Part shown: positions 12,841 to 21,796 of the stretch, in pieces | Position numbering within the stretch: the stretch's first letter is position 1 | Layout: every line of letters begins with the position of its first letter | From: a virus | DNA: 22,900 nucleotides | Reading direction: 5' to 3' (one strand) | Virus record (IMG/VR): IMGVR_UViG_3300031753_000039 | Span: 1-22,900 of that record | The notes under the pieces: model-generated | Database searches by the model: none | What the model saw: the letters and a program-made list of their open reading frames with translations, nothing else | Told to the model about the DNA's origin: nothing | Program-made: the position numbers and the translations under genes

Positions 12841-12857
12841 CCCCTAACCCCTAACCC
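12838..12857 (+). repeat. Three TAACCCC repeats placing stops in all frames
   Basis: The tail tube stop codon begins a 7-base tandem repeat, TAACCCC, TAACCCC, TAACCC. Since 7 is not a multiple of 3, the TAA triplets at 12838, 12845 and 12852 fall in the three forward frames in turn. Any ribosome that changed frame near the end of the tube gene would terminate here. Confidence 0.8.
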
Positions 12858-12868
12858 AAAGGCGACCA

Positions 12869-13285
12869 ATGAAACCCCGTACCGAAGACGACATCATCTC
12901 GCGTGCGCCCCTCGTAGTGCGACTGGGCGCAAGCGACTTCAACATCCCGCTTTTGCCGGTCACGCCCCAACGGGAGTGGCGCAAAAAGCTGTTCGCCGAG
13001 CTGGTCCCCATCATCGCCAGCTTCAACTTCCAGGTGGATGGCCAGTCCATGACCACCGGACTGACCGCCGCCCTGCTGCACTTCCCGGACAAGCTGGCCG
13101 AGCTGGTCTTCGCCTACTCGCCCGAGCTGCCCCAAGCCGAGATCCTGTTGCCGGCGAACGGGGTCACGGAAGAGCAGATCGCGACCGCCTTCTCCGCGAT
13201 CATGGGCGTGGCTTTCCCTTTTTTGCCGCAGCTCGGACTGGTGACGCAGATGCTGCGGACGACGATAGCGTCCTTGCCTCGGTAG
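12869..13285 (+). CDS. Tail assembly chaperone, short form (gpG-like)
   Basis: A 138-residue product made without frameshifting. AAAGG lies just upstream of the ATG. Its position between tail tube and tape measure, its mostly helical predicted structure, and the presence of a long second frame behind a slippery heptamer identify it as the lambda gpG analogue. Such chaperones coat the tape measure and recruit tube subunits and are absent from finished virions. The last 19 residues (after the slip site) are read only by ribosomes that do not shift. Confidence 0.8.
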   Translation: MKPRTEDDIISRAPLVVRLGASDFNIPLLPVTPQREWRKKLFAELVPIIASFNFQVDGQSMTTGLTAALLHFPDKLAELVFAYSPELPQAEILLPANGVTEEQIATAFSAIMGVAFPFLPQLGLVTQMLRTTIASLPR

Positions 13286-13548
13286 GCGAGCTCTACGAAT
13301 TTGCACTCTCCGAGTGGCACCAGACGCCGGCTGACATCAACCGCGACTGGACCGAAGAGCAGCTGGCTTTGATGTTCCGCAAACGCAACGAACGCGAGCA
13401 GCGCCTGGCGGCCGAGATCGAGAAGCTGCGCGCCGAGGCCGGCGAACCCAGGGAAGAAAAACCTCGGCAGGTTACCGACACCGCCTTCTTCTTGCGCATT
13501 CGCGAGATGCAGACCAAGGGCGGCGCGGGCACGGTTCCACTGTGTTGA
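12869..13548 (+). CDS. Tail assembly chaperone, frameshifted long form (gpGT-like)
   Basis: A -1 shift at the heptamer T-TTT-TTG (13219-13225) joins the first 119 codons to a frame that stays open to TGA at 13546-13548, giving a product of about 226 residues. The added part reads A-A-A-R-T-G-D-A-D-A-A-D-D-D and then V-G-E-L-Y-E-F-A-L-S-E-W-H-Q-T-P-A-D-I-N-R-D-W-T-E-E-Q, a helical domain with E-K-L-R-A-E-A, ending near the tape measure start. The extra domain corresponds to the T part of lambda gpGT. That frame has no good start of its own near the junction, so frameshifting is the natural route. Confidence 0.75.
13219..13258 (+). promoter_or_regulatory. Programmed -1 ribosomal frameshift site
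   Basis: The heptamer TTTTTTG sits in the correct phase (codons CCT-TTT-TTG), matching the X-XXY-YYZ rule. Directly after it CCGCAGC (13226-13232) can pair perfectly with GCTGCGG (13252-13258), a 7-bp stem that could stimulate slipping, although the spacer is shorter than in textbook sites. The zero frame ends 58 bases later at TAG 13283-13285. Confidence 0.75.
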
Positions 13549-13559
13549 AAGACTAATTT

Positions 13560-16500
13560 ATGGGCGCATCCGGACAAGGTATCGACGTCGGCGACGCAGT
13601 TCTTCACTTCCTCGGCGACACCACGCACCTCGACGAAGCCTTCACGCGCGTGCCCGCCGCGGCCGAGGCTTCGATGGGCAAAGCCGCCCGCTCGGTCGCC
13701 CAGGTGGGCGATGCCGTCGACCAGGTGACGGACCAGATGGCCGTCGGCCAGAACGGCGCGGTCAAACTCGGCGAGATCACGACTTTAGCTGGGACTAAAG
13801 CCCGCGAGTCGATGTACCAGGCGCGCGGCGAGCTGGGCTTGCTGGGCGAGATGTTCGGCGTGCACCTGCCGCGGCACGTGCGCTCCTTTGTGGCCGAGCT
13901 GCCCGGCGTGGGCGCCGCCATGAGCGCCGCCTTCAGCGCGACCGCCATCCTGTTTCTGATCGAAGCGCTGGTCAAAGGCATCGAGCGGATCCAGGCCTGG
14001 GCGGAACACGCGCACAAGGTCGCCCTGGCCTGGGACGAGTTCAACACCGTCGTGGCCGGCAGCTTCGCCGGCCTGGATAACAAACTGCTCGAGGCCGGCA
14101 TCAAGCTGGACGAGCTCAAGAACGATCACGTCGACGCGCTGAAGAAAGAGCTCGAGCTGATCGACCACATTTCGATGAAGGAGCTGGAGCAGCAGTTCGG
14201 CATCCTGGCCAAAGCCGCCGACGCCATGTTTGCCCAGCTGAAGGCCAGCTGGTTCGAGCAGGGCGAAGGCTCGAAGGGCGCGAAGAACGCGCTGGAAGAG
14301 TTCAAGGCGCAGTATGACTTGCTGCTCGCCGAAGGCAAGAAGAAAGAGGCCTCGGATCTGCTGGCCGGCACCGCGCACTCCGCGCAAGTCGCACTCGACA
14401 AGCTCACGGCGGCCAAGAAGGCCGCCGAAGAGCTGAACGCGGAAAACGCGAAACTCGCGGCCGAGAACCCGGAAGCCGGGCCCGTGCCGCTCGCGGCCGG
14501 CCCGACCGAAACCGAACTGGGCGCCCAAGAGGTGCTGGTCAAAGCGCTGAATGCCCAGCTCGAGGCCGAGACCAAAATCAACGAGCTGGCCAAAGACAAC
14601 GCCCAGCTGAAGACCGCAGAGGAAGGCAAGAAGCTGGCCGGCGAGCAGGCCGCCGCGGCCAAGCTCGGGCTGGACGCGCAGCTCGAAGCCATCAAGAAGT
14701 GGCGATCCGCGCAGCACATCGCCTTCGAGGCCCAGAAGATTGATCTCACCGCCTGGTTGGTCGCGGAACGCCAAGCGACCGACGCCGCCGCGATCGCACA
14801 CGAAGCCTACCAACAGCGCCTGGTCGCGATCTACAGCCAGGCTGGCGAAACCCTCAAAGCGCAAACCGCGCAGCAGGAACTGGCCACGCTCAAAGTCAAG
14901 GACGCCAGGGAAGCGGAAGACACGCTGGCCGAGGCGATGAAGAAACACCACGCGGCCACGCTGAAGATCGTCGAAGAGTACGGCAAGCTGATCTCGGCCG
15001 GCGTCGACAAGAACTTCCTCGCCACCCAGAAGGCCGCCGAACAGCTGACCCGCGCCGAAGAGGAGCTGGCCAAGGCCCAGGACAAGCTCGCCCAGGACAA
15101 GCTCGCGCAACACTTCAAGGATCAGGAAACCGCGATCGCGCGCCTGGCGCAGATGCACCTCATCAGCGAGGGCCAGAAGAACGAGCGGCTAAAGGCGCTC
15201 GAGCAGGAGCAGGCCACCGCGGCGATCGCCATCTTGAATGACCAACTGGCGCGCGAGCGCGCCCTGGTTGATGCCGCCCAGGCGAAAGTCGAGGCCGCCC
15301 GGTCGAACCCTTTCTTCACCCCGGCGCAGGTCCTCGAGCTGGAAGCCCAGCTGGCCAAGGCCAAGGTTGCGATCGTCAATACCCAAGCCCAGATCGTGCA
15401 GACCGAGGAAAAATTCAACAAGGAAAGCGAAGCCCTGGACAAGAGCCGCTACGGCAAGGCGCTACTGCTGGCGCAAAGCTTCGGGCGGGAACTGCTGGCC
15501 GAACAGTTGCGCCAGAATCACGCCGAGCTCCAAGCCGCGCAGCAGCAACTGATCCTGGCGAAAGACCGCGGCGAGGACACCAAGGCGATCCAGGCGAAGA
15601 TCGTCGCACTCAAGCAACACGAGGTGGCGCTCGAGAAAGAAGCCGCCGGCAACAAGACCCTCATCGCCGGCGAGCTCGCGCTGCATCAGGCGCAACTGCT
15701 GGCCGCGAAGTCCATGCTGGCCGAAGCCAAGGCGCGCGACCTGGACACCACCGCCATCAACAAGCAGATCGCCGCCCTGCAGAAGCTGATCGCGGAAGAG
15801 AAGCTGGAAGTCGCGCAGACCAAGCAGACCGGCCAGGAAATCGACAAGCTGAAGGCCACCACCCAGGCGGCCGCGGCCACCATGCTGAGTTCGATCTCGA
15901 ATGCCATGCAGGGCATCATCACCGGCCAGCAGTCCTTCGGCGCCGCCATGGAAGCGGCGACCTTCAAGATGATTGGCTCGATGGCGCAGAGCTGGGCAGA
16001 ATACTTCAGCGCCAAGGGCATCGCCGACGTCTTCTGGGACCCCACCCTGGGTGCAGCCGAGCTGGCCGCCGCCGCGGCGCTGTACGCGGTCTCGGGTGTG
16101 ATGTCGGGCCTGGCGTCGAACGTGGGCTCGGGCTCGCATGCTGCCCCTGGCAGCGGCCCGATCTCGACTACTGGCGGCGCCCGCACCGTGGCCGCGACCA
16201 ACGGCCCGCAAACCGTGAACGTTACCCACCTGGCAGCGGGCGGCATCGTGCGCTCGCCCACGCTGTTCGTCGCCGGCGACAGCGCCTCGGGCGGCCGCGC
16301 GGAAGAAGCCATCATTCCCCTCGATGATCCGGTCGCCCTGGCCCGGATCGCCAACGCCCTGATGTCGTCGCCCACCCTGCGCGCGGCTTCGCGAGCCGCT
16401 ACCGCGTCGGCGGCTTCAGCGGCTTCGGCGGCGCCGCCCAGTCAGTTCGACGAGACCAACATCGAGAAATTCATGGATCACCTGGGCATGCACCTCGACG

Positions 16501-16661
16501 CGAACGGCGGCGGCGACACCCACATCCACGTGAACGTGAAAGGCTCGGTCGACCACGGCACGCTGGCCGGCCTGGTCCAGAAGATCAACCGCAAGGTGCG
16601 CAACAACACCCTGCACTTGAAGACTTCCGACACGCTGCGGATCACGAGGCGCAGCCAATGA
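13560..16661 (+). CDS. Tape measure protein
   Basis: A protein of 1033 residues and the longest gene in the window. After a short N-terminal domain there is a hydrophobic segment at about 115-140 (A-A-M-S-A-A-F-S-A-T-A-I-L-F-L-I-E-A-L), then some 650 residues of Ala/Glu/Lys/Leu-rich helix with heptad character, then a second hydrophobic region near 825-855 (A-A-E-L-A-A-A-A-A-L-Y-A-V-S-G-V-M-S-G-L). A closing part has A-A-G-G-I-V-R-S-P-T-L-F-V-A-G-D and E-E-A-I-I-P-L, a signature often found in tape measures. At about 1.5 angstrom per residue its length would set a tail near 150 nm. No peptidase or lysozyme domain is visible. No strong ribosome site precedes the ATG at 13560; coupling to the frameshifted chaperone is likely. 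Confidence 0.9.
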   Translation: MGASGQGIDVGDAVLHFLGDTTHLDEAFTRVPAAAEASMGKAARSVAQVGDAVDQVTDQMAVGQNGAVKLGEITTLAGTKARESMYQARGELGLLGEMFGVHLPRHVRSFVAELPGVGAAMSAAFSATAILFLIEALVKGIERIQAWAEHAHKVALAWDEFNTVVAGSFAGLDNKLLEAGIKLDELKNDHVDALKKELELIDHISMKELEQQFGILAKAADAMFAQLKASWFEQGEGSKGAKNALEEFKAQYDLLLAEGKKKEASDLLAGTAHSAQVALDKLTAAKKAAEELNAENAKLAAENPEAGPVPLAAGPTETELGAQEVLVKALNAQLEAETKINELAKDNAQLKTAEEGKKLAGEQAAAAKLGLDAQLEAIKKWRSAQHIAFEAQKIDLTAWLVAERQATDAAAIAHEAYQQRLVAIYSQAGETLKAQTAQQELATLKVKDAREAEDTLAEAMKKHHAATLKIVEEYGKLISAGVDKNFLATQKAAEQLTRAEEELAKAQDKLAQDKLAQHFKDQETAIARLAQMHLISEGQKNERLKALEQEQATAAIAILNDQLARERALVDAAQAKVEAARSNPFFTPAQVLELEAQLAKAKVAIVNTQAQIVQTEEKFNKESEALDKSRYGKALLLAQSFGRELLAEQLRQNHAELQAAQQQLILAKDRGEDTKAIQAKIVALKQHEVALEKEAAGNKTLIAGELALHQAQLLAAKSMLAEAKARDLDTTAINKQIAALQKLIAEEKLEVAQTKQTGQEIDKLKATTQAAAATMLSSISNAMQGIITGQQSFGAAMEAATFKMIGSMAQSWAEYFSAKGIADVFWDPTLGAAELAAAAALYAVSGVMSGLASNVGSGSHAAPGSGPISTTGGARTVAATNGPQTVNVTHLAAGGIVRSPTLFVAGDSASGGRAEEAIIPLDDPVALARIANALMSSPTLRAASRAATASAASAASAAPPSQFDETNIEKFMDHLGMHLDANGGGDTHIHVNVKGSVDHGTLAGLVQKINRKVRNNTLHLKTSDTLRITRRSQ

Positions 16662-17053
16662 TCGTTCCGAAGTTCGTTTACAACCCCGGCTCGGGCAGCG
16701 TCACCTTCACCCCGACCTACCCGCCCATCAACAAAGAGCCGGAAGGCGAGCTGACGGCCACGCGCCACGACTCGATCGCCTCGGCCGGCGCGGTGCAAAT
16801 GGTGAACGAGCGCACCGACTTTTTTCTCAACCTGGACTTCGCTTACGCGGCGCTCGCCGACATGGTGGCCTGGCAGAAGCTCCTCGGGTTTGCCCTGGCC
16901 GGCGGGACCGTGACCTACTACCCCGATTCCACCCTGTCCGCGTCCAACGACTACGTGCTCGACGATACCGACTGGAAGACCCCACGCCTCTGTCTCAACA
17001 CCTTCAGCTTCAAGCTGAAATTGCGCCGCCTCGAGACCTACGACGGCAGCTGA
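16658..17053 (+). CDS. Small distal tail protein
   Basis: A protein of 131 residues with ATG overlapping the tape measure stop (ATGA). It is a beta-rich protein: F-V-Y-N-P-G-S-G-S-V-T-F-T-P, E-G-E-L-T-A-T-R-H-D-S-I-A-S-A-G-A-V-Q-M-V-N-E-R, a strand with D-F-F-L-N-L-D-F, and a C-terminal F-S-F-K-L-K-L-R-R-L-E. It occupies the slot of a distal tail/gpM-type protein between tape measure and hub. The family is not certain. Confidence 0.65.
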   Translation: MIVPKFVYNPGSGSVTFTPTYPPINKEPEGELTATRHDSIASAGAVQMVNERTDFFLNLDFAYAALADMVAWQKLLGFALAGGTVTYYPDSTLSASNDYVLDDTDWKTPRLCLNTFSFKLKLRRLETYDGS

Positions 17054-17066
17054 CCCACCCCTTCCC

Positions 17067-19136
17067 ATGATCCCGGCGACCACCACCTTCCAGACCTCGC
17101 TCGCGGCCTTCCTGCGCGGCACCATCCCGTACCTGATCCAGATCCCCGGCTACACCCGCGCCTTCTCGAACGTGGCCGGCATGACCTACGACCCGCTCTT
17201 CGTGGTCGATTCCGGCTCGCAGTGCAACTCCTCGGGCGGGCTCAGCTTGCAGCCGGCCGCGGTGCAGCTGGGCGTGAATTCGGTCAACTTCGGCGCCACC
17301 ACGGGCACGGCGAAAGCGCCCGCGGCGGGCAACCTGCTGCTGGCCTTCATGGCCTCGTCCAGCACCGGGCCGGCGCCCTCGATCTCGGACACCAACGGCA
17401 ACGTGTGGACGGCGCTGCAAACCTACGCCGGCGGCGCCAGCGGCCTGTGCGTGTGGTGGGCCACGGCCAACGGCGCCGGCATCGACACCGTGAACTTCGT
17501 CTCCGGCAGCAACAACGGCAACTCGTTCTTCGCTGTGCTCGAAATCGACGCGCGCGCCGGCGCCTACGCCACGGCCTACAACTCCGGGACGAGTGCGACT
17601 GCCTCGATCACGATCGGCGGCTACAGCACGAGCTTCGCCCTACAGGGCTCGACCAGCTGGCAGGTCTTCGCCATCCAGTGGGATGCGGCCGGCACGCTCA
17701 ACAAGACCTTCCGGCTGGCCTTTCTCTACGGCGACCTCAACCACGCCGGCACCTTGCCGACGGGCTGGATCCAGGCCGACTTGCAATACTTTCCGGGCAA
17801 CGCTTGCAACAGCGGCGGGCGCACGGGCGCCGGCCTAAGCTTCCTGAATTTCTCCGACTACCTGGCCGTGCCCTGGCTAGTCTCACTCGACCCCCTCAGT
17901 CAGACGGTGAACGATCTCGACGGCGGCGCCGACACCACCAACTTGATGTTCCACGTGCAAGACCGCGGCGGCGCCATCACCAGTGACTTCCCGAACTTCG
18001 TCTTCGAAGGTTCGAAGGTGCTTCTGAACACCTCGTTCACCGGCCTGGGGCGCGCCGACTACTGCACCATCTGGACCGGCTTCATCGACAGCGTGGCCAG
18101 CGACAACTTCAACCTCGAGTATTACTTCAGCTGCCTGGACACCTCGATCAAGCTGGCCCAGGTGATCTATCAGACCGCCGATGACGGCGGCGTGACTTCT
18201 TCCGGCCACCTGCGCACCCTCAACGCCAACCCGATGGACATCCTGCTCGACATTTTGCAGAACCAGATCGTGAACGCGGACGGCACCAAAGGCTTGCCCG
18301 CCGCGCTGATCGACTCCGCGACGATTACCGCCTACCGCGACGGCCCGCTGGCCGGCCTCAGCTTCCTGTTCCACTTGAGTTCGCCGCCGGCCGCCCTCGA
18401 CTTCATCAAGAACCAGATCATGAAGCCGCTCGGCGGGTATCTCTTCGTGAACGCGCTCGGCCAGGTCACGGTCGCGTTCTTCTACCCACTCACCGGGCCG
18501 GTCGCAGCCATGACCCTGGGCCCGGCGAACTGGACTTCGATCCCATCGGCCGAGCAGACCGAGATGGTGAACACGGTCGAATACCAGTTCGACAAGGACG
18601 ACGGCGACTCGACCGCCAGCGGCAACTACCTGCAAGACATCGTGGAGGAGTACCAGCCGTCGATCGCGAAATATGGCATCTACGGCGAACACGTGGTGCA
18701 AGCCGATGGGCTGCGCTCGGCCTTCCTCGGCTACTTCATCGCCACGTTCATGTCCTGGCTAATCTTTTTCCGCTACGGCTTCAAGAACCTGAAGTTCGAT
18801 GGGAACGCCGCCGACTCGCTGTGGTCGACCATGCGGCTCGAGTCGGGCGATGTAGTCGCGGTCACCCATCCCCAAGTGCCGGACCGCGCCGCCGGCGTGA
18901 TGGGCATCACGGGCAAGCAGTTTCAGATCCTGGATAAGAAGTGGGATTTCACCGCCGGCCTGCTCACCTTCACCATGATCGACGCCAGCTACCTGGCGAA
19001 ATTCGGCTTCTTTGAGATCGCACCCAACGCGGAAGCGGACTACACCTCGGCCTCGGGCGCGGACCAGGCGCTCTATATGTTCGAAAGCGAAGCGGGCTTT
19101 TACTCGAACGGCAACCCCGGCAACATCCTCGGCTAA
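17067..19136 (+). CDS. Tail hub protein with inserted beta-sandwich module
   Basis: A protein of 689 residues. Residues 1-60 look like the first strands of a tail hub (L-I-Q-I-P-G-Y-T-R-A-F...Y-D-P-L-F). Residues about 61-250 resemble the recurring surface module: G-N-L-L-L-A-F-M, I-S-D-T-N-G-N-V-W-T-A-L, W-W-A-T-A-N-G-A-G-I-D-T-V. From about 266 the hub resumes (V-S-L-D-P-L-S-Q-T-V-N-D-L-D-G-G, C-T-I-W-T-G-F-I-D, N-P-M-D-I-L-L-D-I-L) and ends with L-E-S-G-D-V-V-A-V-T-H and V-M-G-I-T-G-K-Q-F-Q-I-L-D-K-K-W, typical of gpL/gp27-like or Tal-type hub proteins. It should sit at the tail tip, with the insert projecting outwards. Hub identity rests on gene order and pattern. Confidence 0.72.
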   Translation: MIPATTTFQTSLAAFLRGTIPYLIQIPGYTRAFSNVAGMTYDPLFVVDSGSQCNSSGGLSLQPAAVQLGVNSVNFGATTGTAKAPAAGNLLLAFMASSSTGPAPSISDTNGNVWTALQTYAGGASGLCVWWATANGAGIDTVNFVSGSNNGNSFFAVLEIDARAGAYATAYNSGTSATASITIGGYSTSFALQGSTSWQVFAIQWDAAGTLNKTFRLAFLYGDLNHAGTLPTGWIQADLQYFPGNACNSGGRTGAGLSFLNFSDYLAVPWLVSLDPLSQTVNDLDGGADTTNLMFHVQDRGGAITSDFPNFVFEGSKVLLNTSFTGLGRADYCTIWTGFIDSVASDNFNLEYYFSCLDTSIKLAQVIYQTADDGGVTSSGHLRTLNANPMDILLDILQNQIVNADGTKGLPAALIDSATITAYRDGPLAGLSFLFHLSSPPAALDFIKNQIMKPLGGYLFVNALGQVTVAFFYPLTGPVAAMTLGPANWTSIPSAEQTEMVNTVEYQFDKDDGDSTASGNYLQDIVEEYQPSIAKYGIYGEHVVQADGLRSAFLGYFIATFMSWLIFFRYGFKNLKFDGNAADSLWSTMRLESGDVVAVTHPQVPDRAAGVMGITGKQFQILDKKWDFTAGLLTFTMIDASYLAKFGFFEIAPNAEADYTSASGADQALYMFESEAGFYSNGNPGNILG

Positions 19137-19139
19137 CCC

Positions 19140-21206
19140 ATGTCTCAACCTGTTTTCGTCGGCGACACCAAAAACAGCGGCTCGAGCGTTTCCTCGCTGG
19201 TTCTGACCCGCACCTGCACCGTGCTCAACACGCTGGTCGTGGGCATCGCGCTGGCCGATGGCAGCCAGTCGGTTTCCGGCATCACCGACTCGGCGGGTTC
19301 GGTCATGGGCGTGCCCGTCAACCACTGGCAGCCGATTGGCGGCAACCGCTTCGGCGCGGTGCGACTGGAATACTGGGCCTGCCGCTCGATCGCCGCGATC
19401 ACTTCGCTGACCATCACGCTCACCGGCGCCCAGTACATCCGCGCCATGGTGGCCGAGTATTCCGGAGTTTCCGCCTTCGGCGTGACCGGCGCGCTGCAAG
19501 TCAACGCCTACCAGAATCCCCACCCCACCAACAACCTGGTGCTGATCGTTTCGGAAGAAGCGGTCTCTTCCCAGCTCATGGTGACGTTCTTTGCCGTGGG
19601 CTCGATCAACTTCGGCGGGACCCTCGTCGGCATCCAGCGCGACCAGACGCAATTCTCCGGCTCGCTGCCGGGCCTCTCGCTCGCCGAGCAAGGCACGGCC
19701 GACGCCAACAACCTGTTGGACACCGAAATCGCAGTCGCGCAACTGGCGACCGCGGTCAACCTGGCGGCCTCGAACCTGCAAGGCATCACCCTGCTGCTTT
19801 CGGGCGGGCTCACCTTGCGCTCGCAGCCTGGCTTCTGCGACATCCCCGATTCGAGCTTCGCGTCCGGGCAAGTCTGCCGCGGCATCAACCTGGCCAAGAT
19901 CTCGGAAAATGCCGAGCTGGGCATGGTCCGCTTCGAGGTGTTCTACGGCACCTATCGCGACGGCGACACCGTGAACCTTCCGGTCTCGACCGTCGACTCC
20001 TACTCGTACACCCGCGAAGAGTGCCTGTACGTCTGGGCGCCGAAGTCGACGGTGAACCCGGCCACGGGCTGGGCCTCGGCGGAAGAAGCCCTCTGGTACT
20101 GCAACTGGCAAGTCGACCAGTGGCAATCCTCACTCTCGCCCGGCGGCGGCGTGCATTGCGAGGAGTGGTACACCTGGATCCACTCTTCGAAGCCCAACAG
20201 TCGCACCACGGACGGGATTCTCGCCGTCTTCACCATCGCGCAGCGCCGGCAGCGCGACCTGATCCTGGCGACCACGCCCAGCTACAGCGACATCGCCGAT
20301 ACCACCTTCTACCAGGACGAACCGCTCGAGCAGGCCGACGCCCAGCAGATGAACGAGAACGCGAAGTTTGCCGTGGTCTCGACCGAGGCGATCTACATGG
20401 GCGAGTTCGTCGACGCCGACACCGTGCCGCGGCCGATCTCGCCGGCCGACGGCTACGTCTATGCTTACGCCAACTGCGTGTTCATCCCCTGCTGGCGTTG
20501 GACCTACCAGAAGACCAGCTACACCGCGCCCACCAGCGGGCTGTTCCTGCAGCGGCTCGAGTCGAACGTCACCTATGCGACCGGCGTGGTGCATTGCGAC
20601 ACCTTCCTCGATCACGTGGCCTCGAATTCGAACATCGACGCCATGGCCGGCCGGGTCGCAGTCTTCGCCATCTGCACCCGGCCGGTGACGGGCACGCCCT
20701 TTAGCCTGGGCAACGAATTTTCCGAAGTCGACCTCACCGAATTCCAGCCCGGCAACCCGCTGCCGCATGAGCTCTTGCAGCAGGTCAACGACAACACCCA
20801 GGAAGCGATCAGCGTGCCGGAGATCTTCACCCACCTGGCGCAGACCAACGGCTACACCGTGCCCTTGCCGGTGAGCCCGCGCGACGGCTACCAGTATGCC
20901 CGCTCGGAGATCATCGTCCTCTGGTCGATTCACTCGACCGGGCCGGACTCGGCCGAGCGCCTGATCCTGTTCGAGGAGTACGTCGACCAGTCCACGGGAG
21001 TCGCGACCATCGCGGAGTTCCGCCTGCCCCACGGCGGGGTCGGAACCTTATACAACGACGGCTCGCTCGACATCGTGGTGATTGCCATTCGCTCCGGCAG
21101 CGGCCGGCTGCCCTCGGGTGCGAGCTCGTCGACGGTCACGCAGCCTGGCGATCTCGGCAGCCCCGCGGCCGGCGGCGTGGCCACGGTCACCGTGAACGGA
21201 GTCTGA
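19140..21206 (+). CDS. Tail fibre/receptor-binding-type protein with three internal repeats
   Basis: A protein of 688 residues starting 3 bases after the hub stop. Residues 1 to about 210 appear to be another copy of the beta-sandwich module (L-N-T-L-V-V-G-I-A-L, I-T-D-S-A-G, a strand with A-M-V-A-E-Y-S-G-V). From about 240 to 660 three diverged repeats of roughly 140 residues follow. Each has an N-E-N-A-K or N-D-N-T-Q helix start, a G-x-Y-x-x-G-D-T-V-x-x-P-V-S-x-x-D-G-Y-x-Y strand pair, and an I-L-A-V-F-T-I-A or V-A-V-F-A-I closing strand. Repeats of this type are common in tail tip proteins. Receptor binding is inferred from position and architecture. Confidence 0.7.
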   Translation: MSQPVFVGDTKNSGSSVSSLVLTRTCTVLNTLVVGIALADGSQSVSGITDSAGSVMGVPVNHWQPIGGNRFGAVRLEYWACRSIAAITSLTITLTGAQYIRAMVAEYSGVSAFGVTGALQVNAYQNPHPTNNLVLIVSEEAVSSQLMVTFFAVGSINFGGTLVGIQRDQTQFSGSLPGLSLAEQGTADANNLLDTEIAVAQLATAVNLAASNLQGITLLLSGGLTLRSQPGFCDIPDSSFASGQVCRGINLAKISENAELGMVRFEVFYGTYRDGDTVNLPVSTVDSYSYTREECLYVWAPKSTVNPATGWASAEEALWYCNWQVDQWQSSLSPGGGVHCEEWYTWIHSSKPNSRTTDGILAVFTIAQRRQRDLILATTPSYSDIADTTFYQDEPLEQADAQQMNENAKFAVVSTEAIYMGEFVDADTVPRPISPADGYVYAYANCVFIPCWRWTYQKTSYTAPTSGLFLQRLESNVTYATGVVHCDTFLDHVASNSNIDAMAGRVAVFAICTRPVTGTPFSLGNEFSEVDLTEFQPGNPLPHELLQQVNDNTQEAISVPEIFTHLAQTNGYTVPLPVSPRDGYQYARSEIIVLWSIHSTGPDSAERLILFEEYVDQSTGVATIAEFRLPHGGVGTLYNDGSLDIVVIAIRSGSGRLPSGASSSTVTQPGDLGSPAAGGVATVTVNGV

Positions 21207-21207
21207 T

Positions 21208-21792
21208 TTGCCCACTCTCGATTCCGCTACCGACAACCTCAACGACTCGTTACCCGCGGCGCCGGCGGGCGCGCAGAACGTCAAGTGGCAAGCCGATTCG
21301 GCCGCGACGGATCCGCGCAACATCTCGGCCTACCACGCCTTCGCCACCGCGACCGTGGCCGGCCTGGTGCCCACCCCGCCGAACGATGCGACCAAGTACC
21401 TGGACGGCACCGCCAACTGGTCGAAGCCCAGTTCTGGCCTGGTGGGCGCCATCGGCATCACCATCGACGGCGGCGGATCCTCGCCGGCAACCGGCTCGAA
21501 AGGCTACATCCAGGTGCCTTACGGGTGCACCATCACCGGCTGGACGCTGGTCGCCGATCAATCCGGCTCGGCGCAGATCACGGTCAAAAAGTCGACCTAC
21601 GCCGGTTTCCCCACCACCTCGTCGATCGTGGCCAGCGCGCAGCCGGCGCTGACGAGCGCGCAAAAAAATACCAGCACCACGCTGACCGGCTGGACGACGG
21701 CCATCACCGCCGGCGACATCCTGGAATTCAATCTCGATTCCGTCGCCACCTGCCAGCGCGTGACGCTCGAGCTACAGATCACGAGGACCTAA
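21208..21792 (+). CDS. Tail fibre-type protein with TTG start
   Basis: A protein of 194 residues. The TTG at 21208 is chosen because the frame contains no internal methionine and AACGGAG (21195-21201) lies 6 bases upstream. The N-terminus (D-S-A-T-D-N-L-N-D-S-L-P) and D-A-T-K-Y-L-D-G-T-A-N-W-S are typical fibre tip segments. The C-terminal 110 residues (G-I-T-I-D-G-G-G-S, G-Y-I-Q-V-P-Y-G-C-T-I-T-G-W-T-L-V-A-D-Q-S-G-S, L-T-G-W-T-T-A-I-T-A-G-D-I-L) match a small beta domain I recall from many phage fibres. It is likely a short side fibre or tip protein. Confidence 0.75.
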   Translation: MPTLDSATDNLNDSLPAAPAGAQNVKWQADSAATDPRNISAYHAFATATVAGLVPTPPNDATKYLDGTANWSKPSSGLVGAIGITIDGGGSSPATGSKGYIQVPYGCTITGWTLVADQSGSAQITVKKSTYAGFPTTSSIVASAQPALTSAQKNTSTTLTGWTTAITAGDILEFNLDSVATCQRVTLELQITRT

Positions 21793-21796
21793 AGCA

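Noticed and set aside
12838-12857. G-quadruplex or telomere-like element on the minus strand
   Set aside because: Only three G runs are present where four are needed, and the length is just 20 bases.
13785-15158. 457-codon minus-strand frame under the tape measure gene
   Set aside because: Arises from the Ala/Glu/Lys-rich helix coding sequence read backwards; the translation is low-complexity Leu/Gly/Arg with no recognisable domain.
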